A stretch of 64,000 bases of DNA from AWTP1-13 sp963770295 (GCA_963770295.1 CAVYPA010000010.1:124001-188000); one strand, 5' to 3'. Shown: positions 35,771 to 44,934, numbered from the stretch's first letter. Notes: generated by a model from the sequence alone, not told the origin. Numbers and translations are program-made.

Positions 35771-36544
35771 ATGTTCGCCCCAGCCGAGGCCGTGCGCTTT
35801 CTCGACGACGCCCACCGCACCCGCGCCAGCTACCAAAATATCCCCGCGGCGATAGGTCCGCAAACCGTGGCCGAAGCCTATGATGTGCAGGAGGCACTCT
35901 GCGCGCGCTGGGCCGAGCGACTGGGTCCCGTGGCGGGGCTGAAGATCGCCACGACCACCAAGGTCATGCAGCAGCTGATGGGGATCGATCATCCCTGCGG
36001 CGGCATGATTTTTTCCTCCCGCGTACACCGCTCGCCGGCGAGTATTCGCAAGGCCGACTACGTCAATGTGCGCATCGAATGCGAGCTAGCTGTGAAGCTC
36101 GGTCACACGCTTTCGCCCGCGCCTCGAGCCTACACGCGTGACAGCGTGCGGCCCGCGGTGTCGGATATCATGGCCGCCTTCGAGCTGATTGAGGATCGCC
36201 ACGCCAACTACAAAACCTGCAAAGCGCTTTCGCTGATTGCCGATAACGCCTGGAACGGCGGCATTGTGATCGCTGCGCCCAAGTCGCTGCCCCCGTCCCT
36301 CGAACTCGACGGGATCGCCGGACGCCTGTCGCGCAATGGCAAGCTTGAGGCGTCCGGGCAGACCGATGATCCGCTGGGAGCGCTGGCGTGGCTTGCCAAT
36401 TTGGCCATCGAGCGTGGCCGACCGATCGAAAGCGGCATGCTCATTATTACCGGCAGCGTCGTGACGACAGTGGACATTGCGCCAGGCGAACGCCTCGACT
36501 TCGTGCTCGAGGGCGTCGGTGAGGCCTCGCTGAGCGCCACCTAA
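35771..36544 (+). CDS. 2-keto-4-pentenoate hydratase/fumarylacetoacetase-like protein
   Basis: 257 residues of the hydratase (MhpD-like) family. Typical segments: YDVQEALCARWAERLGPVAGLKIATTT, the metal-binding RIECELAVKLG, FELIEDRH, and GSVVTTVDIAPGERL near the C-terminus. Members hydrate 2-keto-4-pentenoates or act as decarboxylases in aromatic meta-cleavage pathways, which would fit the VOC-type neighbour on the other side of the methionine synthase gene. ATG 35771 is preferred over earlier in-frame starts because GAGGA lies seven bases upstream. It diverges from the methionine synthase gene. Confidence 0.85.
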   Translation: MFAPAEAVRFLDDAHRTRASYQNIPAAIGPQTVAEAYDVQEALCARWAERLGPVAGLKIATTTKVMQQLMGIDHPCGGMIFSSRVHRSPASIRKADYVNVRIECELAVKLGHTLSPAPRAYTRDSVRPAVSDIMAAFELIEDRHANYKTCKALSLIADNAWNGGIVIAAPKSLPPSLELDGIAGRLSRNGKLEASGQTDDPLGALAWLANLAIERGRPIESGMLIITGSVVTTVDIAPGERLDFVLEGVGEASLSAT

Positions 36545-36605
36545 AGGCCTTGCCAACTCCCGCCGTGCGCCCTTAGCCCAAATGCTAACCTTGCCGCGCG
36601 GCGCG

Positions 36606-36688
36606 TTGACCCTCGTCAGACCGGCGTTTTAGATTTTAATGTCAAGCCTTTAGACCCGTAGGGTCTCGATCAAAGTCTAATAGACTTT
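36606..36688 (+). promoter_or_regulatory. Probable promoter with two downstream dyads, upstream of the transporter gene
   Basis: TTGACC (36606-36611) and TTAGAT (36629-36634) are 17 bases apart. Just downstream lie AGACCC-GTA-GGGTCT (36652-36666) and the 17-base palindrome AAAGTCTA-A-TAGACTTT (36672-36688). Their position after the expected start suggests operators or a leader hairpin for control of the transporter gene. Confidence 0.5.
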
Positions 36689-36782
36689 AGGGGGGAGGCC
36701 AAAGCCACTGAGCGTGTGTCAATTGGTGAGCGATGCGGGCCTTTTCGGGCTCGCGTGGGGCTCTTTGGGAGACACAACACTC

Positions 36783-38432
36783 ATGGCAACAACTCACGAC
36801 GCCATCTATGCCGATCGGCGAGGCGGGGGAATGACCGCCGACGAGAGGCTGGTGATCTTTGCCTCTTCGCTCGGCACGGTGTTCGAGTGGTATGATTTTT
36901 ATATCTACGGCACCCTCGGCGTCTTTCTAGCCAAGTATTTTTTTTCCAACGTGCCGGCCAACGTCGGTTTCATCTTCACGCTGCTTGCCTTCGCCGCGGG
37001 ATTTGCGGTCCGCCCCTTGGGGGCCCTGATTTTCGGCCGCATCGGCGACATCGTCGGGCGCAAGTACACGTTTCTTGTCACCATGACGCTGATGGGTTTG
37101 GGCACCTTCTTTATCGGCGTGCTACCCTCCTATGCGCAATGGGGCATCATGGCGCCGATCGTGCTGATCGGCCTGCGGCTGGTGCAGGGCCTGGCGCTGG
37201 GCGGGGAGTATGGCGGCGCGGCCATTTACGTTGCCGAGCACGCCCCTGCCGACAAGCGAGGCTACTACACCTCGTGGATCCAAACGACGGCAACGCTGGG
37301 CCTGTTCATGGCGCTCCTGCTGATTCTCGCCATCCGCAATGTGATGGGAGAAGCGGCATTTGCCGATTGGGGCTGGCGAGTGCCTTTCCTCCTTTCGATC
37401 GTGCTGCTGGTGGTATCGATCTGGATCCGGTTGAAACTCAGTGAATCGCCGATCTTCCTGCGCATGAAGGAGGAGGGTCGGACCTCCAAGCGGCCGTTGA
37501 AAGAAGCGTTCGGCCAATGGTCGAATGCGAGGATCGCGCTGCTGGCGCTGCTTGGCGCAACGGCCGGCGAAGCCGTGGTCTGGTACGGTGGCCAGTTCTA
37601 TGCCCTGTTCTTCTTGACCCAGACACTCAAGGTCGACGCGACGACGGCCCAAGTCATGGTCGCAATCGCGCTCGCCCTCGGCACGCCTTTCTTCATCGTC
37701 TTTGGCTGGCTGTCAGACAAAGTCGGCCGCAAGCCGATCATGCTGCTCGGCTTCGCACTGGCCGTACTGACCTACGCGCCGGCATCGCCCGTTAACATTT
37801 TCAAGGCGATCACGCACTATGCCAATCCGGCGCTGGAGAGCGCGCTCGCAACCGCGCCGGTGACGGTCGTTGCCGACCCTTCGGAGTGCTCCTTCCAGTT
37901 CAAAATGACGGGAACTGAGAAGTTCACCACGTCCTGTGACACCGCCAAGGCGGCGTTGGTGGCGGCGTCCGTGAACTACAAGAACGAAGAGGCCCCGAAG
38001 GGCACGGCCGCGGTGGTCAAGGTTGGCGAGGAGGCGATTCCCACCAATCGAGCTGACTTTGGCCAGACGCTGATGGCAGCGATTGCGCGTCATGGCTATC
38101 CGGTCAAAGCCAATCCGGGCCAAATCAATCATGTGGTGACGGTGCTGTTACTGGCGGTGCTCGTCATCTTCGTCACCATGGTGTACGGCCCGATCGCGGC
38201 CTGGCTGGTCGAGCTGTTCCCCACCCGCATACGCTATAGCGGGCTGTCGCTGCCCTACCATATCGGTAACGGCTGGTTCGGGGGTTTCTTGCCCGCGACG
38301 GTCTTTGCCATCGTCGCCGCCACCGGCGATATCTACTCGGGTCTTTGGTATCCGGTAGTTGTGGCCGCCATGAGCTTCGTCGTCGGGCTGCTGTTCCTGC
38401 CCGAAACCAAGGACGTCGACATCAATCGCTGA
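36783..38432 (+). CDS. MFS transporter, metabolite:H+ symporter (MHS) type
   Basis: 549 residues, about twelve membrane helices. The N-terminal SLGTVFEWYDFYIYGTL and the loop motif FGRIGDIVGRKYTF are signatures of the MHS family (dicarboxylate, shikimate, proline/betaine symporters); RLVQGLALGGEYGGAAIY marks helix 4-5 and DKVGRKP the second-half loop. Between helices 9 and 10 there is an extra hydrophilic segment of about 100 residues with paired cysteines (SECSFQF and TSCDTAK), probably periplasmic. The substrate is not predictable. A GGAG is found upstream of ATG 36783, and the gene ends in a clear terminator. Confidence 0.88.
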   Translation: MATTHDAIYADRRGGGMTADERLVIFASSLGTVFEWYDFYIYGTLGVFLAKYFFSNVPANVGFIFTLLAFAAGFAVRPLGALIFGRIGDIVGRKYTFLVTMTLMGLGTFFIGVLPSYAQWGIMAPIVLIGLRLVQGLALGGEYGGAAIYVAEHAPADKRGYYTSWIQTTATLGLFMALLLILAIRNVMGEAAFADWGWRVPFLLSIVLLVVSIWIRLKLSESPIFLRMKEEGRTSKRPLKEAFGQWSNARIALLALLGATAGEAVVWYGGQFYALFFLTQTLKVDATTAQVMVAIALALGTPFFIVFGWLSDKVGRKPIMLLGFALAVLTYAPASPVNIFKAITHYANPALESALATAPVTVVADPSECSFQFKMTGTEKFTTSCDTAKAALVAASVNYKNEEAPKGTAAVVKVGEEAIPTNRADFGQTLMAAIARHGYPVKANPGQINHVVTVLLLAVLVIFVTMVYGPIAAWLVELFPTRIRYSGLSLPYHIGNGWFGGFLPATVFAIVAATGDIYSGLWYPVVVAAMSFVVGLLFLPETKDVDINR

Positions 38433-38456
38433 TCGGCAAAGCGCCGTAAAACGAGC

Positions 38457-38483
38457 AAAGAGGCGCCGCAGGCGCCTCTTTTT
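38457..38483 (+). terminator. Intrinsic terminator after the MHS transporter gene
   Basis: An 11-base-pair perfect stem (AAAGAGGCGCC / GGCGCCTCTTT) with loop GCA runs into a T-run, 25 bases after the stop codon. Confidence 0.9.
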
Positions 38484-39160
38484 GTGTGGCGGGCGCTCGC
38501 TGTCAGTTCGGTGCCATCCGCAGGGCGGTTGGCGAGATTGAGCCCTTGGTGTCGCGGCGCGGGTCCTCCCTTGCAGAGAGCAATTTTTTCGAGACCGCGT
38601 GACGATAGGCGTTTTGGGCATCCAACTATCCTCGGTTGCTCGCGGTAAAGTCTTCCTCGTCCATCACGGTGTCGGCAGCGAGCGGTGTGCTGATGGTTTC
38701 ACCCGGCTCGGCCCTTGAGGAACGCCTCCGCCGCGGCGATCCTCACCCCCAAGTTTGGCGGTTGGTCGAGATGAGTTGGCGCCCTTGCGAGTGGGTTTTA
38801 CCCTCGGCTCTCGACTGGGGCTTACAAGTAGACCTTTGGCCGAACGATCAGGTCAGCGCGCAAAAAAGAATCTGGCGCGGCGCTGTCTTCAACAAATAGC
38901 ACGGCGCATCACGTGTTCGTGAAGCCATCGCGCCGATGGGCTGCGGAATTGAACGCAAAATCCTGCGCTCGCGACACGGTTCGGATGTGCGCACGTCCTC
39001 TGTATGAGACCCGGCCACGTCCCAGAATAATTCAGTACTTTTTTTGCGCGGATCTGCGGGTAGTGCTGGATCGACGCCTGCGCTGGAGAGGGTCCTAGTT
39101 ATGGCGCACGAGGCGTGCTCCTCCAAAACCAACCGACTTCCCACAGCACAGGAGATCATC
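38484..39160. other. Gap without recognisable gene
   Basis: This 677-base stretch marks the change from compact core genes to sparse accessory DNA. Short open frames exist on both strands (for example 38636-38899) but none has a ribosome-binding site together with protein-like composition. Confidence 0.55.
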
Positions 39161-39592
39161 ATGGCACGAAAATTTTGGTTGCCGGGTTCGGCTGCTGTCT
39201 TCGCGGTGACAGCCATGGCTGCAACGGCGCAAGCCGGTCCGGTTGGGGGCACCGCCAGAGAGCTTGCAGCGGCCGGCGTGACCGGCTCCCAACTCCAGCA
39301 AGTCGCCGACCGCGTGTGCTGGAGGGAAAATGGTATGCGGCGGTGCAGGTCGCTCAATAACGCGCGGGTCTATGGCTATCGGAGCCCACGTGCCTACGGC
39401 TATCGCGCGCCCGCGGTGGGCTATGGCTATCAAGCGCCGGCCTTTTATGGTGGTGGTCCACTCGGTGGTTATGGGTACCGCGATCAGGTCGAGATTGATC
39501 CGAACGCCTTTCCTGTGGGGTCCACGGGCTGGTGGAACTCGATGGATGCGCTGGATCGAGGCGGGCAGGGTAACGGCGCGGGCGGTTTTTAA
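39161..39592 (+). CDS. Exported Tyr/Gly-rich small protein
   Basis: 143 residues with a signal peptide (FWLPGSAAVFAVTAMAATAQA, cleavage near residue 25). The mature part holds a Cys pair (CWRENGMRRC) and a repeated Y-G-Y-R/Q-x-P pattern (SPRAYGYRAPAVGYGYQAP), then a C-terminal DPNAFPVGSTGWW motif. The motif recurs in the broken gene at 48453, so the two belong to one exported family. A strong AGGAG ribosome-binding site lies six bases before ATG 39161. Function unknown; such Tyr-rich repeats suggest a cell-envelope or surface role. Confidence 0.75.
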   Translation: MARKFWLPGSAAVFAVTAMAATAQAGPVGGTARELAAAGVTGSQLQQVADRVCWRENGMRRCRSLNNARVYGYRSPRAYGYRAPAVGYGYQAPAFYGGGPLGGYGYRDQVEIDPNAFPVGSTGWWNSMDALDRGGQGNGAGGF

Positions 39593-40302
39593 AAGACGCT
39601 TCTCGCTACGCCCCGGTCCCAACGGCTGGGGCGTACTGTGAGAGCGGCCGCTTGAGCGGGGCCGTTCTCGGTCAACAACTCCAGTAAAGCAACTCCGGTA
39701 AAGCATAGCGCGCACACTTGCGCTGTGGCGCAACGCAAGTGTGCGCAATGATGTCGAATCGACGCCGCACGACGAACGGCGCAGGGCGATCTGCCACATG
39801 TATTCTCGACGCCGGCACATGAACCCCCTTAGGTCCCAAGCGCGCCGGTTTTGCCTCTTTGCCCCTCACCCGGTGTCTTGTGCCCAGCGGGGGCGCTACG
39901 CTTGCGACCAGACGCGGCGTTAGGTCACGCAATGATACCGGGGCTAACACCCAACTGGCCCGGCGCCATGGGACCCCGAGCTCTCCTTAGGGCAGCACGG
40001 TCAGTGCTTGAGAATTTTGCCACCTCGCCGACCCTCCGGCGCAAGCCCACCGCACAAGCGCTCGAGCCGGCGCCTTGCGAAGCTTTTGAGGAAGGAAGTC
40101 GCGAAGGCTCGAGCCAGCACCCCTCACGACCGCGGCGATCTGAGCGAGGGGGTGCGAGCAATCCCGCTCGTATCAGGGTCGACGGCATCCGGCGCCTCTT
40201 TCTTCTTCGCTTGCCGCCGAAGGCGCCCGAGCGTTGGTGCAAAAGAAGCTGGCCCCTGGCATGATCGGCGCTTAGCGTGTTGACTTTGTTTATGATGTTG
40301 AA
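39593..40302. other. Gap with hairpin-forming sequence, no recognisable gene
   Basis: After the Tyr-rich gene, GAGAGCGGCC ... GGCCGTTCTC (39640-39669) may form a transcript-end hairpin without a T-run. A stronger dyad lies at 39710-39746. I see no convincing coding frame in the remaining 550 bases. Confidence 0.5.
39710..39746. repeat. Nested, mutually exclusive hairpins
   Basis: GCGCACACTTGCG (39710-39722) pairs perfectly with CGCAAGTGTGCGC (39734-39746). Inside it, TTGCGC-TGTG-GCGCAA (39718-39733) forms a second perfect hairpin using the same left-arm bases, so only one of the two can form at a time. Confidence 0.7.
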
Positions 40303-41100
40303 GTGCCGAAATCCAAGCCCACCTTTAACACGGTATCGGCCTCGGGGTTCTTCATGTCTTTGTCGACCGTCGCTCCTGCTACCGCGTTGGCGTTATCGGG
40401 CGCCGCGTTGGGTCTTCTCGCCCTGGCGCCCGTCGGTGTACGGCTCGAGTGGTGGCACTACGGTGTCGGCCTTTATCGCTTGATGCCCATTTCCGGTTTT
40501 GTTGCCGCCGGTGCGGTCGGCCTTTCCGTGTTAACGCTTGCGCGTGCCAGGTCGCGGCTGCCGCCGCGCAGCCGTGTCATGTTGTTGGTCGCTGTTGCGC
40601 TGGGTGCGGGGCTCGTCTACGTGCCGGTGCAGTACAGCTTCCGACGAAGTCATTTTCCGGCTATTCACGACATCACGACCGATACCGACAATCCGCCAAA
40701 ATTCAGCGCAGTTCTCGCGGCGCGCGCCAGCGAGCATGCCTCAAGCGTCGAGGATCGACGCCCACAACTGACGCAGCTGCAAAAGGCGGCGTATCCTGAC
40801 GTGGTGCCGCTTTTGACCACAGCGAGCGTGCAGAAGGCTTACCGGGAAGCGCTCCAGGTCGCAAAATCGATGCCGGGTTGGACGTTAGTTGCCTCGGACG
40901 CCGAAGCAGGCCGTATCGAGGCCAGTGCGCAGAGTCGCTGGTTTGGCTTCACCGATGACATCGTCATCAGGATTGTGGTCGACGAAGTCGGCAGCCGTAT
41001 CGATATGCGTTCCACCAGTCGGCAGGGGACAAGTGATTACGGTGTGAATGGCGCCCGCATCCGCGCCTATATGGATGCCCTCCGCAAACGTCTGCAGTGA
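40303..41100 (+). CDS. DUF1499-domain membrane protein
   Basis: 265 residues. Three hydrophobic segments occupy residues 20-115 (LALSGAALGLLALAPVG, FVAAGAVGLSVLTLA, VMLLVAVALGAGLVYVPV), followed by the DUF1499 domain that starts with PAIHDITTDTDNPPKF and ends at about residue 260. DUF1499 proteins have no settled function and are common in alphaproteobacteria. The frame begins with GTG 40303; an ATG at 40354 is also possible, leaving the start uncertain. It is convergent with the methyltransferase gene. Confidence 0.8.
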   Translation: MPKSKPTFNTVSASGFFMSLSTVAPATALALSGAALGLLALAPVGVRLEWWHYGVGLYRLMPISGFVAAGAVGLSVLTLARARSRLPPRSRVMLLVAVALGAGLVYVPVQYSFRRSHFPAIHDITTDTDNPPKFSAVLAARASEHASSVEDRRPQLTQLQKAAYPDVVPLLTTASVQKAYREALQVAKSMPGWTLVASDAEAGRIEASAQSRWFGFTDDIVIRIVVDEVGSRIDMRSTSRQGTSDYGVNGARIRAYMDALRKRLQ

Positions 41101-41198
41101 TCCCGCAGCGTCCAGCGCCGCGCTGTTTGCCAACGCATAAGGGCGGGTGTCGGACCGGAAGAGGGTCGCTGGCAGCTCGGCGGCAAGCTGGCGGGCCA

Positions 41199-41801
41199 TC
41201 AAGGCTGGCGCGCGAGCGAGCGCAAACCCAGGGCCTCGAGCTGCTGTATTGCCGGCGTCTGCTTGAAGGCATAGCAGCGGATTTCAAGATTGCCGCGCAA
41301 AACGACCTGGTGCGCAAAGGCACTTTCTCGGAGGGCGAGCGCGAGGGACTTCGGGCTAAAACCCGTTTTGTGAGCATAGAAATCTTGGCCGGAGCGCTCG
41401 ATCTCCGGGCCGAAACCATAAAGGACGTCTCGCACGCGGACGGGTCCTGCGGGCGATTGGTAGATCACATCCAGGAGATCGAGATCCCTGTCCACCACCG
41501 TGCGCATGAGCAGGGCAATGTCGGGCACGCGAATTTCGGCGAAGCCATCGGGCTTGAGAACATGATGAAATCCGCGCAAGACCTTCGGGACTTCGTGCGC
41601 GAAATAGTGTTCCAGATTGTGCGAGCAATAGATCGCATCGTAGCGATTGGGTGCGAGTGTCGTAAGCTTTCGCGCATCACACAGGATGTCGGGTCTACCG
41701 CGCGGGTCGATGTCGAGTAGATCATGCGTCCAACCCTCGAAATGCTTAGGTATGGCGATGGCTTTGCTGTTGCCACCGACGTTGAGGACTTTTTTTGACA
41801 T
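41199..41801 (-). CDS. Class I SAM-dependent methyltransferase-like protein
   Basis: 200 residues with a Rossmann-like fold: KVLNVGGNSKAIAIP (glycine-poor motif I), LLDIDPRGRPDILCDARKL (acidic residue of motif II and motif III), YDAIYCSHNLEHYFAHEVP, and VLKPDGFAEIRVPD (post-III). These are typical of group 11-type methyltransferases such as those in polysaccharide clusters, although the Gly-rich loop is short. Substrate unknown. ATG 41801 is chosen with AGGA upstream; the frame also opens at 41822. It stands alone between a DUF1499 gene and a small hypothetical gene. Confidence 0.75.
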   Translation of the reverse strand: MSKKVLNVGGNSKAIAIPKHFEGWTHDLLDIDPRGRPDILCDARKLTTLAPNRYDAIYCSHNLEHYFAHEVPKVLRGFHHVLKPDGFAEIRVPDIALLMRTVVDRDLDLLDVIYQSPAGPVRVRDVLYGFGPEIERSGQDFYAHKTGFSPKSLALALRESAFAHQVVLRGNLEIRCYAFKQTPAIQQLEALGLRSLARQP

Positions 41802-42100
41802 GCTGCCGCATCCTGCGGTCATTGCAGCTGGTCGAGAACGTCTAGCACAGCCGACGTCGGCGAACTGCGATCACTTTTGCCGGCGTCCCCAGCAAAGAAG
41901 AAGGCACAATAATCCATTTCTGTAGACAGCTGAAACGCCTACCGATTGCCTCTTCGCGCGCGCACCGACGCCCAGCCGGATCGCTTTGCACGCGCGGGGG
42001 GCCGCTGCCGGCTTGGGGAAAACATTCCCGCCGCTAGAGACCTTGGGGCCATTGCGGGCTATTGCAACAATGCGGGACCCTCCGAATCGAGGAGGTCTAG

Positions 42101-42316
42101 ATGAGTTCTGGATACAAGAGCACATCGGTCACGCATAAAAGCCGCGCCGGTCTGAATGTGACGCGGGAGGTCCGGTGGTACCCGTCCAATCGTCAGGCTT
42201 ACCGATGGAGCGAGCAGGAAGCACGGTGGGTTTACCTTGGTCACTCCGATAGTTTGGATGAGGCCAGGCATCTTGCGTCGATCGATATGTACAACGCCCA
42301 GCAACAGGAAAACTAG
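42101..42316 (+). CDS. Small hypothetical protein (71 aa)
   Basis: Not a known family. The sequence is polar with several Tyr/Trp (VRWYPSNRQAYRWSEQEARWVYLG), no signal peptide and a helical C-terminus (DEARHLASIDMYNAQQQ). GAGGAGG lies seven bases before the ATG, a strong site that supports the gene. It is convergent with the small cysteine-containing gene at 42372. Confidence 0.6.
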   Translation: MSSGYKSTSVTHKSRAGLNVTREVRWYPSNRQAYRWSEQEARWVYLGHSDSLDEARHLASIDMYNAQQQEN

Positions 42317-42371
42317 CCCTTGCGGCGGCAGGGTGTGAGCGACACAGCCGTTGGGCGCCAGCACGAGCGCC

Positions 42372-42746
42372 TTAGGCACCCCCACCAAAGACAAAGCAGA
42401 ATATGATTTTGCCGAGATGACAGACGTGATTGTTCATGTCGGGTGCGTGGTATGGCCGGATCTTCTCGGGGGAGACCGGTACCCACTCGCCCTCCACGTA
42501 CACCTCAACGCCTTGGCTCCGGACTCGAACATTCCGGTCATCGATCGGTTGGCAGTCGTTGGCATTGCAGCAGGAGATACCGTCTCGCGTCACCCATTTC
42601 GAGTAGAACTCGGCATGGTAGCTATGGTGATCGTGCGCTGCGGCCCGCAGTGGCAACAGGCTCACTAGAAAGCCGATTGGGATTGCGGCAATGAGCACGC
42701 CAAAGACCAGACGGCTGGAGCGATCACCGGTAATGCGCTTGCGCAT
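42372..42746 (-). CDS. Membrane-anchored or exported hypothetical protein with Cys motif
   Basis: 124 residues. A hydrophobic helix (VFGVLIAAIPIGFLVSLLPL) near the N-terminus is a signal-anchor. The mature part has SCCNANDCQPIDDRNVRV, then VEVYVEGEWVPVSPEKI, a layout I associate with small rhizobial exported proteins of unknown function whose Cys trio may form disulfides. The C-terminal 15 residues are again hydrophobic (IIFCFVFGGG). No strong ribosome-binding site. Confidence 0.6.
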   Translation of the reverse strand: MRKRITGDRSSRLVFGVLIAAIPIGFLVSLLPLRAAAHDHHSYHAEFYSKWVTRDGISCCNANDCQPIDDRNVRVRSQGVEVYVEGEWVPVSPEKIRPYHAPDMNNHVCHLGKIIFCFVFGGGA

Positions 42747-43027
42747 GAGGAATCCCAGTCCCGACTAGCCTCGGCGCTCGTAGACATTTGCCATCGAATA
42801 GAATTCCTCGAAAACGCGCAAGCAAACGGTCGTGCGGGTCACGCCGAGAGATCTCAGCATGGCCTAGCGTTCCGAGGCGACGGTTCCCGCCGAAGCTCAT
42901 CGATGCTCGCGCGGAAATGCCCCCCGAATCCTAGCTGATGGCGCGGAGCGCTTGATCATGCCACATCGGAAAGCGTGCATCGGGGGGCTCGCTGGTTGAG
43001 ACGCCGCAACGCCAGGCGCCGGCGGGG

Positions 43028-43366
43028 TCACCACTTACTGAGATCGCGGGCGAGGACATCTCTATGCAAGCTTCGATGCCGAAGCTCCGCATCCGAAAGA
43101 CGGGACAGGTTTTCGTACGCCGCCGCCGCCGCATAGTTATCGGCGCAGCCCTTCAACCAGCCTACGAGCCTATTCAATTGGGACCTAAACCAGGAGCGCG
43201 CGGGCGCGGTCGGCATCGCAAGGATCACCGCCGTGACGGGGTTTGCTTCGCTTTCTCGGCAGATCGCGTCTTTACCGTCTTCGTCGGCGACCACGTCCCA
43301 GTCAGGGCTTTCCCCGAGGCGAGCGCGCGCAATCTTGTAGTGGTCTGCAAGAAGAGAGTGGGTCAT
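43028..43366 (-). CDS. Hypothetical protein with DUF1127-like C-terminus
   Basis: 112 residues. The C-terminal 40 residues (AAYENLSRLSDAELRHRSL HRD) follow the pattern of DUF1127, a short basic helical module seen in many small alphaproteobacterial proteins, some of which bind RNA or help phosphate responses. The N-terminal 70 residues are polar and unrecognised. No signal peptide. The 280 bases on either side contain no clear gene. Confidence 0.6.
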   Translation of the reverse strand: MTHSLLADHYKIARARLGESPDWDVVADEDGKDAICRESEANPVTAVILAMPTAPARSWFRSQLNRLVGWLKGCADNYAAAAAYENLSRLSDAELRHRSLHRDVLARDLSKW

Positions 43367-43726
43367 AGCCGATTTGTCCGTCGCGGGGACTACCGACTGT
43401 CAGACTACATATTGCTCCGTATGCCTTCCCACCCGGACAAACCCTGACAGAAGGGGGCGCTACCTTGCATCCTAGCAGATCCGGTTAACGTCTCGGCAGA
43501 CCCCCAACTGAGTGACGCAACTCCGAGGGTCCATGTGGCCGCGGCGCGGTGGAGGACATTGGGCCCGCTGCGACACCGGTTTCGGCAACGCGCCCGCCGG
43601 AGCGCGACCGCCAATGCTGCCCCGGAGCCACGACCGTCAGCGGGATGGATCGGTGGGCGATTGCGCGGCGGGTGGGGCCCACAGGCTTCGGCATAACCGA
43701 GCCCTCCCTTCCATCCAGCAGGTCGC

Positions 43727-44509
43727 TCAGCTGTCCCAAACCTTGTCGGGCATTGGCAGGCCTGTCCAGGTGGCGGGATCGATCGGCCGGTCGGGCAAGA
43801 TCTGAAGCTTATCCTCAAGGATCCACATCAGTTGACGTGCATGCTGGCCCGCGTGCCACGTGGTTCGCTCCAGAAATTCGTGCCGGCTAACGTCGCCATA
43901 GTAGACGCTGGCACTATTGTTCCAATCAGTCCTTGTCTGTGCGGATTGCCACCACGCCGCAAATCGTTGGCGAACATCGCCGCCGTAGGCCAAAATCTGT
44001 TGGCCGGTCGTACCGGGCGCGGGCACCCGATTGTACGCCATCGCTTGCAGTGCAATGCCCTCTTCATGTTCGAGAAAGGCATCGACAACGTTGAACAGGT
44101 GCCAGGTAAGCTGTGCATAGGAACGCGGTCGACCGGGAAGCTGGTCGTCCAGGTGGTCCTCGGGAATCTGAGCGAAGAAGCGCGACGCCCCATCCACGAC
44201 CACGTCAATGCGCCGCACCAGCTCGGCGGGCGGTAAGTGACGAATGATGCCCAAATCGATGCCGACCAGCCGCGCAATCTCTTTGAGCGATTGACCGTTC
44301 ACCCAGTCCTTGCCGCGCGAAATGACCGGCAACTGTCGCGTTCCAAGCGCCAGCAATTCTTCAAGCGCACCTTCATCCGTCAGGACGTTGCGCGAGAGGA
44401 ACGGTATTTGGTGTTTGCCAAGGAACTCCTTAGTGCGCAAGCAGCTGGTTCAACCAGGCTGCCAGTACACCTTAATCGGCTCCCCCGATGGTGCAGCTGT
44501 TCTCGTCAT
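43727..44509 (-). CDS. Glutaredoxin-like/DinB-like fusion with in-frame UGA at the first redox cysteine
   Basis: Reading from ATG 44509 gives MTRTAAPSGEPIKVYWQPG, then TGA at 44450-44452 (codon 20), then TSCLRTKEFLGKH and a further 230 codons without interruption. In relatives the site is a Cys of a CxxC (GCTSCLRTKEF), so UGA occupies the first redox Cys. Residues 12-85 form the glutaredoxin-like domain (QLPVISRGKDWVNGQ). Residues 105-250 form a DinB-like four-helix domain with metal-type histidines (LTWHLFNVV, WHAGQHARQLMW). It could be a selenoprotein or a gene with one nonsense mutation. With the UGA as stop, only the 238-codon part from 44440 could be made. Confidence 0.7.
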
Positions 44510-44934
44510 GATCCGTACCGTCGTTGTCGACTAGAAGGTAACATCGCCGTCAACGAGAAACAACCAATCAGCGAGGATCGGCATATCGCCTCCAGCCCTA
44601 TTGCGGTGCGATCAAGCCCAAGCCGCGCTCGGCACGATCCTGATGCCGTCTGATCGCGTGCATCGCCGCTGTTGACACCGGGCGTGCGCGCACGCTGGAC
44701 GACAGGCGTTTGGGCGTTGCGCATTTCCGCAGCCGGCCGTATCGGGGCGCGCTCTGCAATGTCCCACCCCCTGCGGCAAGCATTGCAGCGCGACGCCTGT
44801 GCGCCCATTGCATCAATGCGCGCCTCCTCGGGCGAGTGGCGACGTAACGGGAGCGTCCCGTCTTGTGGCGCTGGAACAGGATCAAAAACTGCGCGTTGGC
44901 CCAAGAGATCGTCGCACCGGCAAGCGAGGCGCAC
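44510..44934. other. Gap without recognisable gene
   Basis: This 425-base interval between the divergent glutaredoxin-DinB and Pro/Thr-rich genes shows no convincing coding frame or RNA. It may hold their two promoters. Confidence 0.5.

Noticed and set aside
38636..38899. Possible 87-residue protein after the transporter terminator
   Set aside because: No ribosome-binding site, no recognisable composition or motif.
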